This document shows positions 1 through 5,592 of a stretch of DNA of 9,455 bases, one piece after another. Numbering within the stretch: the first letter of the stretch is position 1; every line of letters starts with the position of its first letter. Both the position numbers and the translations under genes were made by a program. Where the stretch lies: the NCBI GenBank assembly GCA_964586785.1, contig CAZPHS010000034.1, positions 1-9,455 on the forward strand. Direction: 5' to 3'. The notes under the pieces were generated by a model. The model was not told where the DNA came from, made no database searches, and saw only the letters and a program-made list of their open reading frames with translations. This stretch comes from SZUA-584 sp041656035 (lineage in GTDB: Bacteria > Bacillota > Clostridia > Christensenellales > SZUA-584).

Positions 1-19
1 CGGTTTATTTTCTGTACGC

Positions 20-60
20 TTATGTCGTGTTATCGGATTTCTGTTTCAAACTTTCCTCCT
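20..60 (-). other. Strong ribosome binding site followed by a 9-codon reading frame
   Basis: On the minus strand a perfect AGGAGG (60-55) is followed five bases later by a TTG start (49-47). The frame that follows reads MKQKSDNTT and stops with TAA at 22-20. No other start codon with suitable spacing is present in any frame. A promoter lies just upstream (92-120), so the signals look genuine. It may be a leader peptide for a gene left of the window, or the true start of that gene broken by a one-base error, since another frame continues open to the edge with a Lys-rich reading (KRTENKP). I cannot decide between these. Confidence 0.3.
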
Positions 61-91
61 ACTAAAAAACAAAAAATAAAACGTCTACGAC

Positions 92-120
92 AATATATCA
101 TAATTGAACTTTATGTTCAA
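92..120 (-). promoter_or_regulatory. Leftward sigma-A-type promoter with -35 inside an inverted repeat
   Basis: Reading leftward there is TTGAAC (120-115), a 17-base spacer and TATATT (97-92). The -35 hexamer is one arm of a perfect inverted repeat TTGAAC-5 bases-GTTCAA (104-120), which could be an operator. It would drive whatever lies left of the window and uses the AGGAGG at 55-60. This is judged from motif and spacing only. Confidence 0.5.
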
Positions 121-130
121 GATTGCGCTC

Positions 131-167
131 AAAGCAAAACAGAGCACTTTCATATTAAAAATGCTCT
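131..167 (-). terminator. Rho-independent terminator after the first epimerase gene
   Basis: On the minus strand ten paired bases (AGAGCATTTT with AAAGTGCTCT, one G-U pair) enclose a 7-base loop. They are followed by the T-rich GTTTTGCTTT. The hairpin starts 24 bases after the stop codon of the epimerase gene at 192 and separates it from the leftward promoter at 92-120. Confidence 0.65.
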
Positions 168-191
168 TTAAAAATGATAACCCTTTGCTTT

Positions 192-1184
192 TTAAGCTTT
201 GCTTTGCGGATACGCGGCCTTAAACCATCTAACCATATCGCGTATCGTTCTTTTTAAGGGACGCGGGCGGTAACCCAGCTTTCGCTGCGCCTTCTCACAC
301 GAAATTTTAGAGTTTGATAAAAGCACGTCGATAGAATACTTGGATAATACGGGTTTCCTGCGCGCCACCGCATAATACAACGGCGCAAACGCGGCCGCAA
401 TCTTTACAAGAGGCGTCGGCACCTTCCGCCGCCTTATGGTGTTGCCGGTGCTTTCCTCAACAGCTTTTATAATATCCTCAAGGCTCGATACGCTGCCCGA
501 AATTATGTAGCCCTGCCCCTGCTCGCCGTTTTTCCACGCCCGAAATATACCGTCCGCCACATCTCTAACATCGACAAAATCGTATTTGCCGTCAAAATAA
601 TACTGTGTTTTTTTGGCGTTTATGTAGCCTTTTATAGCGCCTCCGGTATACGAACAGCGAAAATCATACGGGCCTATCACTCCGGACGGAAACACTATAA
701 CGGCATCAAGCCCCTTTTGCACCGAGTTAAAAACCTCTATTGTTGCCATCGCCTTTGATTTGGCATACGCTCCGTTTAGGTTGTTAAAATCGGAATCAAG
801 CGTTTCGTCAATAGCGCCAATCTCCGGTTCTTTTAACGCGTGTACGCTTGAAACATAAACAAGCCGTTTCACCTGCTTTTCAAGACACGCCTGCACAACG
901 TTTCTCGTGCCGGTAACGTTAATGTCAAATATGTTCTTTTTACGCACTCCGGAAATCTGCACAAGCCCCGCAAGATGAAAAACATAATCACACCCGCGCA
1001 CCGCCGCCGAAACCGCCAGCGAATCGCGAATATCCCCGCGTACTATTTCTTTCGCATATTTGCTTATATGGGAAATGTTCTCACCGGGCAGAACAAAAAA
1101 GCGCAGATCTTTATAACCTTTGCCATAGAGCTGTTTTACAAGCACATTGCCTATATGGCCGCCCGCCCCAGTAACAAGTATCAT
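192..1184 (-). CDS. NAD-dependent epimerase/dehydratase (extended SDR), paralog 1
   Basis: This encodes a 330-residue cytosolic oxidoreductase of the extended short-chain dehydrogenase/reductase family, the usual length for the group. The N-terminal Rossmann motif TGAGGHIG (residues 5-12) binds NAD(P). The segment YVSSVHAL carries the catalytic Ser (112 or 113), and YAKSK supplies Tyr140 and Lys144. The stretch PSGVIGPYDFR (166-176) is the conserved region after the active site. The overall pattern recalls the dihydroflavonol reductase-like or hopanoid-associated sugar epimerase (HpnA-like) branch. The substrate cannot be read from the sequence. The start ATG follows GGAG at a spacing of about nine bases. 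The gene has its own promoter at 1258-1286 and a terminator after it. It is clearly related along its whole length to the next gene upstream (1311-2297), so the pair arose by duplication. Confidence 0.9.
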   Translation of the reverse strand: MILVTGAGGHIGNVLVKQLYGKGYKDLRFFVLPGENISHISKYAKEIVRGDIRDSLAVSAAVRGCDYVFHLAGLVQISGVRKKNIFDINVTGTRNVVQACLEKQVKRLVYVSSVHALKEPEIGAIDETLDSDFNNLNGAYAKSKAMATIEVFNSVQKGLDAVIVFPSGVIGPYDFRCSYTGGAIKGYINAKKTQYYFDGKYDFVDVRDVADGIFRAWKNGEQGQGYIISGSVSSLEDIIKAVEESTGNTIRRRKVPTPLVKIAAAFAPLYYAVARRKPVLSKYSIDVLLSNSKISCEKAQRKLGYRPRPLKRTIRDMVRWFKAAYPQSKA

Positions 1185-1257
1185 GATGATTCTCTCCTTT
1201 TATTACCTATCAATAATTGCCTCTTGCCAATCATCATGAACTTATATTATTAAAATT

Positions 1258-1286
1258 ATTATACTCTTTTATACCCTAAAATACAA
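1258..1286 (-). promoter_or_regulatory. Sigma-A-type promoter for epimerase paralog 1
   Basis: Leftward TTGTAT (1286-1281), 17-base spacer, and a perfect TATAAT (1263-1258). Transcription would begin near 1251 and leave a leader of about 65 bases before the ATG at 1184. No clear terminator lies between the upstream paralog's stop (1311) and this promoter, so read-through is also possible. Confidence 0.55.
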
Positions 1287-1310
1287 ATACCGCTGTGAAT
1301 AAACTGTAAA

Positions 1311-2297
1311 TTATACGCTTTCCGCCCCGCCGTTTTCCATGCTCTTATACCATTTAACCGTATCGCGTATTGTATCTTCAATCGGACGCGGCGAGAAGCC
1401 AATCTCGGCGCGAGCCTTCTCGCAGTATATTTTAACGCCCGACAGCATCACGCTTACAGTATCCGTTGTGATAACGGGCGTTTTACCCGTTATGTTGTAA
1501 AACAGCGGCGCGAATTTTGCGCACGCCTTAACCAGCAAAACGGGAACGCGCGTTAACCTGCAGCGCACATTTGCGTTAAGCGCGATTTGCTCTATCATTT
1601 TCTTTATGCCGCACTGCTCTCCCGCCAGTATATAACCCTCGCCTTTCCCGCCGTATTTCCATGCGCGGTATATACCGTCCGCCGTATCGCGGACATCTAT
1701 AAAATCAAACTGCCCGTCAAAGTACGGCTGGCGCCCGCTTTCGCGCATGTATTTTTTAAACATTATACCCGACATCGACGAGCGGTAATCATACGGACCG
1801 ATAACCCCCGTAGGATATACGACAACAATGTCAATATCCTTTTCCGCCAGCATTTCCAGCGTTGCGATATATTTTGTTTGTCCGTAGGCGTCTTTTTTGC
1901 CGCAAAGATTATTATATATATTATTTTCGGTGATAATGCTGCGGTTTTCCGGTAGCGCGTGTACGCTGGATACATACACAAGCCGGCGCACCCCGTGCGT
2001 TTTGCATGAACGGATTATGTTTCGCGCCCCGCCGACGTTTATATCGCGCAGAATGCCGCCGTCCCGCGGCGACATGCTTATAAGCCCCGCCATATGAAAA
2101 ACGTCGCTGCATCCGCGCACGGCATCGTCAACCGCTTTGCCGTCCCGTACATCACACTTTACAATTTCTTTGGCGTATTGTTCTATATGCCGCGCCGGAC
2201 CGTTAGCGGTAACCCGCAGGCTACCGTATCCTTTATCATGCAGCAATTTTACCAGCGCGCCGCCTATGTGCCCCCGCGCGCCCGTAACAAGTATCAT
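1311..2297 (-). CDS. NAD-dependent epimerase/dehydratase (extended SDR), paralog 2
   Basis: This is a 328-residue extended SDR enzyme, a full-length paralog of the gene at 192-1184. It shares the TGARGHIG nucleotide-binding motif (5-12), the YVSSVHAL segment with catalytic Ser110 or Ser111, the YGQTK active site (Tyr138, Lys142), and blocks such as PTGVIGPYDYR, YFDG.FDF.DVRD.ADGI.RAWK and CEKA. The two differ most in the region before the active-site Tyr and near residues 230-255. That suggests they may act on different but related substrates, such as a nucleotide sugar or other keto/hydroxy compound. The substrate is not identifiable. It begins only 8 bases after the stop of the upstream membrane-protein gene and has no good ribosome binding site of its own, so translation is probably coupled and the two form an operon. 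Confidence 0.9.
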   Translation of the reverse strand: MILVTGARGHIGGALVKLLHDKGYGSLRVTANGPARHIEQYAKEIVKCDVRDGKAVDDAVRGCSDVFHMAGLISMSPRDGGILRDINVGGARNIIRSCKTHGVRRLVYVSSVHALPENRSIITENNIYNNLCGKKDAYGQTKYIATLEMLAEKDIDIVVVYPTGVIGPYDYRSSMSGIMFKKYMRESGRQPYFDGQFDFIDVRDTADGIYRAWKYGGKGEGYILAGEQCGIKKMIEQIALNANVRCRLTRVPVLLVKACAKFAPLFYNITGKTPVITTDTVSVMLSGVKIYCEKARAEIGFSPRPIEDTIRDTVKWYKSMENGGAESV

Positions 2298-2305
2298 GGC
2301 GCGCT

Positions 2306-2632
2306 TTACTGGGCGGGCTTTTCAGGCACGGCAGCCATAACCACGCTCATAATATAAACAACCGCCGCTAAAGACTGCCACGGAAACCCGAAAATCATAA
2401 TAATTATTGTGACCGCGGCCATCACGGCCGAGCCTAATAAATTATTCTTTTTAATAAGAAGCGCGCCTATAATTCCTATAATATTTGCGCCGGCAAGAAT
2501 AATACCAAAAATATAAATTGTGTTTACTGAAACGGCCGCGTTATAAGGCAATATTTCAAGCATAGATAAAGCCGCGAGCACTATTCCGGCGAAACCGGCA
2601 AATATACCAAGACAAATATCCGTCTTTCTCAC
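2306..2632 (-). CDS. Small four-helix membrane protein, function unknown
   Basis: From the start chosen here this is a 108-residue integral membrane protein. Hydrophobic stretches lie at about residues 6-28, 36-60, 65-81 and 85-101, with short loops and a KKNN turn between helices 2 and 3. I recognise no motif; small multi-helix DUF4064-like proteins look similar, but that is a weak guess. The longest open frame starts at a GTG at 2683, yet that codon touches its only purine-rich stretch and lies upstream of a good -10 box. The GTG at 2632 is preceded by GGGGGAG at proper spacing, so I prefer it. An ATG at 2656 is another option. The gene is followed after 8 bases by epimerase paralog 2, which suggests a shared transcript. 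Confidence 0.7.
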   Translation of the reverse strand: MRKTDICLGIFAGFAGIVLAALSMLEILPYNAAVSVNTIYIFGIILAGANIIGIIGALLIKKNNLLGSAVMAAVTIIIMIFGFPWQSLAAVVYIMSVVMAAVPEKPAQ

Positions 2633-2671
2633 ATATCTCCCCCGTTCCTGCAGCATCCGCTCTTTTTTTAT

Positions 2672-2700
2672 ATTATACTCCACTCCTCATTTAACCGCAA
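2672..2700 (-). promoter_or_regulatory. Sigma-A-type promoter for the membrane protein and epimerase paralog 2
   Basis: Leftward TTGCGG (2700-2695), 17-base spacer, and a perfect TATAAT (2677-2672). The -35 box is only a half match. The predicted start point near 2665 falls inside the longest open frame of the downstream gene, which supports the later GTG start at 2632. Confidence 0.5.
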
Positions 2701-2734
2701 TTGCCGCTTAAACAAAGAACGGCTCGAAAACAGG

Positions 2735-2756
2735 CGTTTTATATACGCTTAAAACG
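2735..2756 (-). terminator. Weak candidate terminator after spoIIID
   Basis: On the minus strand CGTTTT and AAAACG can pair around a 10-base loop, followed by CCTGTTTTC. The hairpin is short and AT-rich, so it is at best a weak terminator about 28 bases after the spoIIID stop. Read-through into the membrane-protein gene cannot be excluded. Confidence 0.25.
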
Positions 2757-2784
2757 TGTAAATTTATAGCGCGGGTTGCGTCGC

Positions 2785-3033
2785 TCAGCAGCTTTTATAC
2801 TTAAGACGGGTGGCGTTGCCTCCGCGTATGTGCCTTTCTTCTTTATTCCTTTTAAGTATTTTCGCCACTTCTTTTGCGGTGGACGGCGATATCATACTAA
2901 GCCTTTCGGTCAAGTCTTTATGTACCGTCGACTTGCTTGTGCCGAACTTTTTAGCGGCTTGCCTTACCGTTGCTCCGCTGTCAAGAACATAGTCCGCAAT
3001 AAGCATTACCCGTTCTTCTATATATTCTTTCAT
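2785..3033 (-). CDS. spoIIID: Sporulation transcription factor SpoIIID
   Basis: This is the 82-residue DNA-binding protein SpoIIID, which in Bacillus and Clostridia acts in the mother cell during endospore formation and switches genes on or off in the sigma-E and sigma-K programmes. The match is clear across the protein: an N-terminal Y-I-E-E-R stretch, a helix-turn-helix at about 23-42 containing KKFGTSKSTVHKDLTERL, and the C-terminal basic segment RHIRGGNATRLKYK (67-80) that contributes to DNA binding. The protein is slightly shorter than the Bacillus form because it lacks the acidic tail. The ATG follows AAGGGGGG at ideal spacing. The gene is transcribed away from the polysaccharide deacetylase. 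Its presence is the best evidence in the window that the organism makes endospores. Confidence 0.96.
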   Translation of the reverse strand: MKEYIEERVMLIADYVLDSGATVRQAAKKFGTSKSTVHKDLTERLSMISPSTAKEVAKILKRNKEERHIRGGNATRLKYKSC

Positions 3034-3082
3034 ATATAACCCCCCTTGATTTGCTTTGTTAATATCTATGTGGCAAAGAGGG

Positions 3083-3090
3083 CTTGTATG
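3083..3090 (-). promoter_or_regulatory. Possible sigma-E -10 element for spoIIID
   Basis: On the minus strand CATACAAG resembles the CATACAnT -10 box of sigma-E promoters, and spoIIID is a sigma-E target in Bacillus. It lies about 50 bases upstream of the start codon, a sensible distance. I do not see a convincing matching -35 box at the usual spacing, so this stays tentative. Confidence 0.25.
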
Positions 3091-3154
3091 ATTTTTATTG
3101 CCATATCAAAAACGCCTTATTATTTGTATTGATATGCCGCTGCCGGTATTCCGC

Positions 3155-3184
3155 TTGAACAGACAGCCTTTTATATGCTATCAT
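3155..3184 (+). promoter_or_regulatory. Promoter for the polysaccharide deacetylase gene
   Basis: TTGAAC (3155-3160), an 18-base spacer and TATCAT (3179-3184) preceded by TGC, giving an extended -10 box. The start point would be near 3191, 37 bases before the ATG at 3228. The 194-base region between spoIIID and this gene thus carries divergent promoters and nothing else I can identify. Confidence 0.5.
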
Positions 3185-3227
3185 TGGTTATGAATTCTAA
3201 AACAGGAACGAATAATTTAAGCCGGGT

Positions 3228-4079
3228 ATGAAAAAGTATTTCAAAACAGCCAAATTGCTGCTAATAATCATATTAATATTTATCTTTATCGGCACATCGG
3301 GCGGCTCGTCTTTTTTGTATGCCGACATTGCCGGTTATTCGTCTTCAAAGCCTTTATCTTTGGCTTTGCCGGCTTACGCTTACGGTATTGCTGAGAATGC
3401 CAAAGGTTTGGCTCCTCCCCCCGTCGAGGAGGTTTTGCAAACACCGGAGCCGGAGCCGGAACCGGAAATAACCGAAAATATACAGGTAATATGCGTTCCC
3501 AAAACCGATAAAATCGCGTATCTGACTTTTGACGACGGTCCGTGCGAGACCGGCAAAACCCTAAACACTATAGCGGTACTCGATTTGCTTGCGGAATATG
3601 ACATTAAAGCGACATTTTTCGTGCTCGGCGTAAACGCGAAAAAATATCCCGATATTATACTTAGGCAGTTTAACGAAGGGCACGAAATAGGAAACCATAC
3701 GTACAGCCATGTTAATCCGGCAACCGTAGACGATGAAAAGCTTATAAGGCAGGTAAGGACGACAAATACAATAATCAAAAAAATCACCGGTAAAAAACCT
3801 ACCATATTTCGGGCGCCGTACGGAAGCCCGCTGACAGTAAGCCAAAGCAAAGGAATCGGCATGAGAAGACTGGGCTGGGATTTAGATACGCTTGACTGGA
3901 GGGGCACTTCGGTGGAAAAAATAATTGAAAAAGTCGAAAAAGCCTGCAAAAACGGTAAAAAACGCATACGTATACTTTTTCACGACGGACATTCGCAGGG
4001 GCTGCGCGAGGTAATAGACCTTTTAATAAGCCACGGTTATTGCTTTGATACATTAAAAAATTACAAACTTAAAAAATAA
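3228..4079 (+). CDS. Exported polysaccharide deacetylase (CE4, NodB domain)
   Basis: This is a 283-residue carbohydrate esterase family 4 enzyme, expected to remove acetyl groups from N-acetylated sugars outside the membrane, most likely in peptidoglycan. A Lys-rich start and a hydrophobic stretch at about 9-22 form a signal peptide or membrane anchor. A Pro/Glu-rich spacer (63-80, with a PEPEPEPE run) leads to the catalytic domain from about 95. All five CE4 motifs are visible: TFDDGP (100-105; Asp102 as base, Asp103 as metal ligand), HTYSH (metal ligands His157 and His161), RAPYG (195-199), DWRG (223-226) and LFHDGH (250-255, His252). It is therefore predicted active. The ribosome binding site is weak. 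Lying next to spoIIID suggests, but does not prove, a role in spore or cell-wall remodelling. The exact substrate is unknown. Confidence 0.93.
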   Translation: MKKYFKTAKLLLIIILIFIFIGTSGGSSFLYADIAGYSSSKPLSLALPAYAYGIAENAKGLAPPPVEEVLQTPEPEPEPEITENIQVICVPKTDKIAYLTFDDGPCETGKTLNTIAVLDLLAEYDIKATFFVLGVNAKKYPDIILRQFNEGHEIGNHTYSHVNPATVDDEKLIRQVRTTNTIIKKITGKKPTIFRAPYGSPLTVSQSKGIGMRRLGWDLDTLDWRGTSVEKIIEKVEKACKNGKKRIRILFHDGHSQGLREVIDLLISHGYCFDTLKNYKLKK

Positions 4080-4170
4080 TCTTATTATACTTAATCCTTT
4101 GTTATATTCTTGTTGACGTTGCCGAATCATTGTATTAATGTGTTATTATATTATTATGAGGTAACGTTCG

Positions 4171-4557
4171 GTGCGCTTAAAATTAGCATTATGTTTATTT
4201 GTTATTTTGCTGCCGCTGTCAGGATGCCATGACTCTTTTGCCGTTAACGCCCGGCCGACGCTTGAGCCTTCGCCTTCCGCCATTATAACGCCCGCACCTA
4301 CGCCCACGCCCACTCCTACGCCCGCACCTACGCCTACGCCAACCCCTCCGCCCGACCCTTATTTTTTACCGGAGGGCGAGGNNNNNNNNNNNNNNNNNNN
4401 NNNNNNNNNNNNNNNNNNNNNNNNNNNNNNNNNNNNNNNNNNNNNNNNNNNNNNNNNNNNNNNNNNNNNNNNNNNNNNNNNGCTAACAGGCCAGCGCAAA
4501 GTGCCCGACGCGCTTATGTTCGGTTTTACCGAGCTTTTAGCGCCAAAGCAGAGTTAA
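4171..4557 (+). CDS. Thr-Pro-rich lipoprotein interrupted by an assembly gap
   Basis: The gene starts with GTG, preceded by GAGG about nine bases upstream. The first residues form a lipoprotein signal ending in the lipobox LSGC (Cys19), so the protein should be anchored to the outer face of the membrane. A low-complexity linker of alternating Thr and Pro (about residues 40-61) follows, a common spacer through the cell wall before a folded domain. That domain is missing: 100 N replace it. After the gap one frame ends with LTGQRKVPDALMF...APKQS and a TAA at 4555-4557. The continuity of frame across the N run means nothing because the gap length is arbitrary, so the two pieces might even be different genes. 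The end weakly recalls the C-terminus of phosphodiester glycosidases, a guess only. No terminator separates it from the deacetylase gene. Confidence 0.6.
   Translation: MRLKLALCLFVILLPLSGCHDSFAVNARPTLEPSPSAIITPAPTPTPTPTPAPTPTPTPPPDPYFLPEGEXXXXXXXXXXXXXXXXXXXXXXXXXXXXXXXXXXLTGQRKVPDALMFGFTELLAPKQS
4291..4350 (+). repeat. Tandem 30-base duplication encoding the Thr-Pro linker
   Basis: Two adjacent 30-base units (4291-4320 and 4321-4350) match at 26 of 30 positions. Both begin CCCGCACCTACGCC and encode Pro-Ala-Pro-Thr followed by Thr-Pro pairs. The repeat lies 31 bases before the N run. Repetitive, GC-rich sequence of this type could have contributed to the assembly gap. Confidence 0.8.
4382..4481. 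other. Assembly gap of exactly 100 N
   Basis: One hundred undetermined bases. Exactly 100 N is the conventional placeholder for a scaffold gap of unknown size, so the real distance, and any genes in it, are unknown. It falls inside the lipoprotein gene. Confidence 0.98.
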
Positions 4558-4577
4558 CCAAATAACTTCAGATAATT

Positions 4578-4620
4578 AAAACCCCTTCCAACATGTTTGC
4601 TTATGTTTGAAAGGGGTTTT
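4578..4620. terminator. Bidirectional terminator between converging genes
   Basis: AAAACCCCTT (4578-4587) pairs with AAGGGGTTTT (4611-4620), and inner bases CCAACAT and ATGTTTG extend the stem after one mismatch and one bulge. The A-run on one side and T-run on the other allow it to stop transcription from both directions. It serves the lipoprotein gene (rightward) and the two-helix membrane protein gene (leftward), which converge here. Confidence 0.9.
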
Positions 4621-4625
4621 ACGCA

Positions 4626-4997
4626 TTATTCATTTTCTTTGTTCTTTTTCACATACTCTTCAAACAATCCGGCGCCTTCCTTCTCAAACCATTCTTCATA
4701 CTCCCGCTCGTATTTTTCATCGTTTGATTGCCTTTGCGTTTTCCAATGTGTTTTTTTGCTTCGCGTCTTTTCCCTTCGCTCCTCTTTTTTGCCGCCGAAC
4801 CCCCCTACAAGAAACCTTCCAAGAAGGGCAAGCCCTAAAGCCTGCCAGTATCCTATTGTGACAAGACCGAAAATATCAGGCATAAGCGAGTTCCACAGCA
4901 GCATAACGATTGCGCCGAAAGCCGCAAACACTGCCGCGCCGAGCAGTACGGCGCCCGGTATACGGACAAAGCCGGGAACTTTATTTTCTTTTTCCAT
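4626..4997 (-). CDS. Two-helix membrane protein paired with the sigma factor
   Basis: From the start chosen here this is a 123-residue protein with two transmembrane segments (about 15-36 and 43-66) joined by a short loop, NSLMPDIFGLVTIGYWQ. A highly charged tail of about 55 residues (69-123) is rich in Lys, Arg and Glu and probably faces the cytosol. It contains EYEEWFEKEGAGLFEEY, a likely amphipathic helix. The ATG at 4997 has a perfect AGGAGG six bases upstream; a longer frame starting at 5027 would overlap the sigma gene and has no such site. The gene follows the sigma gene by ten bases and so is co-transcribed. I recall similar short proteins next to ECF-like sigma genes, especially the loop plus WQALGL...GRFLVGG pattern, but cannot confirm it. 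It might be a non-classical anti-sigma factor or a target gene; it lacks the zinc-binding anti-sigma motif. Confidence 0.8.
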   Translation of the reverse strand: MEKENKVPGFVRIPGAVLLGAAVFAAFGAIVMLLWNSLMPDIFGLVTIGYWQALGLALLGRFLVGGFGGKKEERREKTRSKKTHWKTQRQSNDEKYEREYEEWFEKEGAGLFEEYVKKNKENE

Positions 4998-5007
4998 TCC
5001 AATCCTC

Positions 5008-5502
5008 CTATAATTTATAATAATCATACAGCAATACCGAAAGTTTGCGGGCTGCCCTGCTTTTACGGGAAAGAAGTGTTCCTATCGGTTCGCCGGTCTC
5101 TTCGCTTAACCGCTTATAACTTTTTCCGTATAATTCAGTCTGTATAAACACAAAGCGTGATTTTTGATCCAGCGATAAAAGCGCGGTTTTCAGCTGCTGT
5201 TTTAAATCCTCCCTTAGAACCTTTTCGTCAGCCGCATTGTCATATAAAAAAGCATCCTTTTCGTTTGGCAGCTCCCTGCGGGATTTCTTTATCATGTTAA
5301 GCGCGCAGTTTCGCAGCGCCGCGTATATGTAGGCGCTGGCATTGGAAACCCCGTCGGTGCCGCGCACCAAAAGATTAAGCGCCGTCTGCGAAATAACATC
5401 TTCCACATCAAACTCGTTTAATTGTGAAAACGCATTGCGCAAGTAACTTTTAAATTTATTGACGCTGGCTATCAGCATGTCGGCGCAGCCGCCGTCCCCC
5501 AT
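5008..5502 (-). CDS. ECF-type RNA polymerase sigma factor
   Basis: This is a 164-residue sigma-70 family protein with only regions 2 and 4, typical of extracytoplasmic-function sigma factors, which direct RNA polymerase to a small regulon in response to a signal. Region 2 covers about 10-78, with the conserved DVEDVISQTALNLL (32-45) and AYIYAALRNCALNMIKKSRR (58-77). Region 4 spans about 100-154: LLSLDQKSRFVFIQTELYG, then the helix-turn-helix SYKRLSEETGEPIGTLLSRKSRAARKL, which reads the -35 box. The ATG follows AAGGGGG at good spacing. The membrane protein gene starts ten bases after its stop codon. Its own promoter is not obvious; the 90-base region upstream contains the palindrome CGGTATACCG (5530-5539). 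The signal it responds to is unknown. Confidence 0.9.
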   Translation of the reverse strand: MGDGGCADMLIASVNKFKSYLRNAFSQLNEFDVEDVISQTALNLLVRGTDGVSNASAYIYAALRNCALNMIKKSRRELPNEKDAFLYDNAADEKVLREDLKQQLKTALLSLDQKSRFVFIQTELYGKSYKRLSEETGEPIGTLLSRKSRAARKLSVLLYDYYKL

Positions 5503-5592
5503 TAACGTCCCCCTTTTAAAAACCCGTTGCGGTATACCGTTTTGGCTTAGGCTTTCTATTATTAAGACACCTTTTTTACGCGTTTATTGCAT

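Noticed and set aside
1..168. Plus-strand frame open from the edge to a TAA near 168
   Set aside because: The sequence is AT-rich, has no family resemblance and runs through the leftward promoter and half of a terminator hairpin. Chance openness is more likely.
3380..3967. A 195-codon minus-strand open frame
   Set aside because: It lies inside the polysaccharide deacetylase gene, whose five family motifs are all in the plus-strand frame. The minus frame has no ribosome binding site or recognisable domain.
4113..4141. TTGACG as a -35 box for the lipoprotein gene
   Set aside because: No good -10 box lies at 16-18 bases (only TTAATG or TAATGT), so I did not list it as a promoter. The gene may be read from the deacetylase promoter.
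4597..5013. A 138-codon plus-strand open frame rich in Ser and Phe
   Set aside because: It is the antisense of the two-helix membrane protein gene, which has a perfect ribosome binding site and clear helices. It starts within the two-way terminator.
5503..5530. Possible ECF-type promoter (GCAAC, 18 bases, CGTTA) just before the sigma gene
   Set aside because: The -10 part would touch the ATG, making the transcript start inside the gene, although a good ribosome binding site is present upstream of the ATG.
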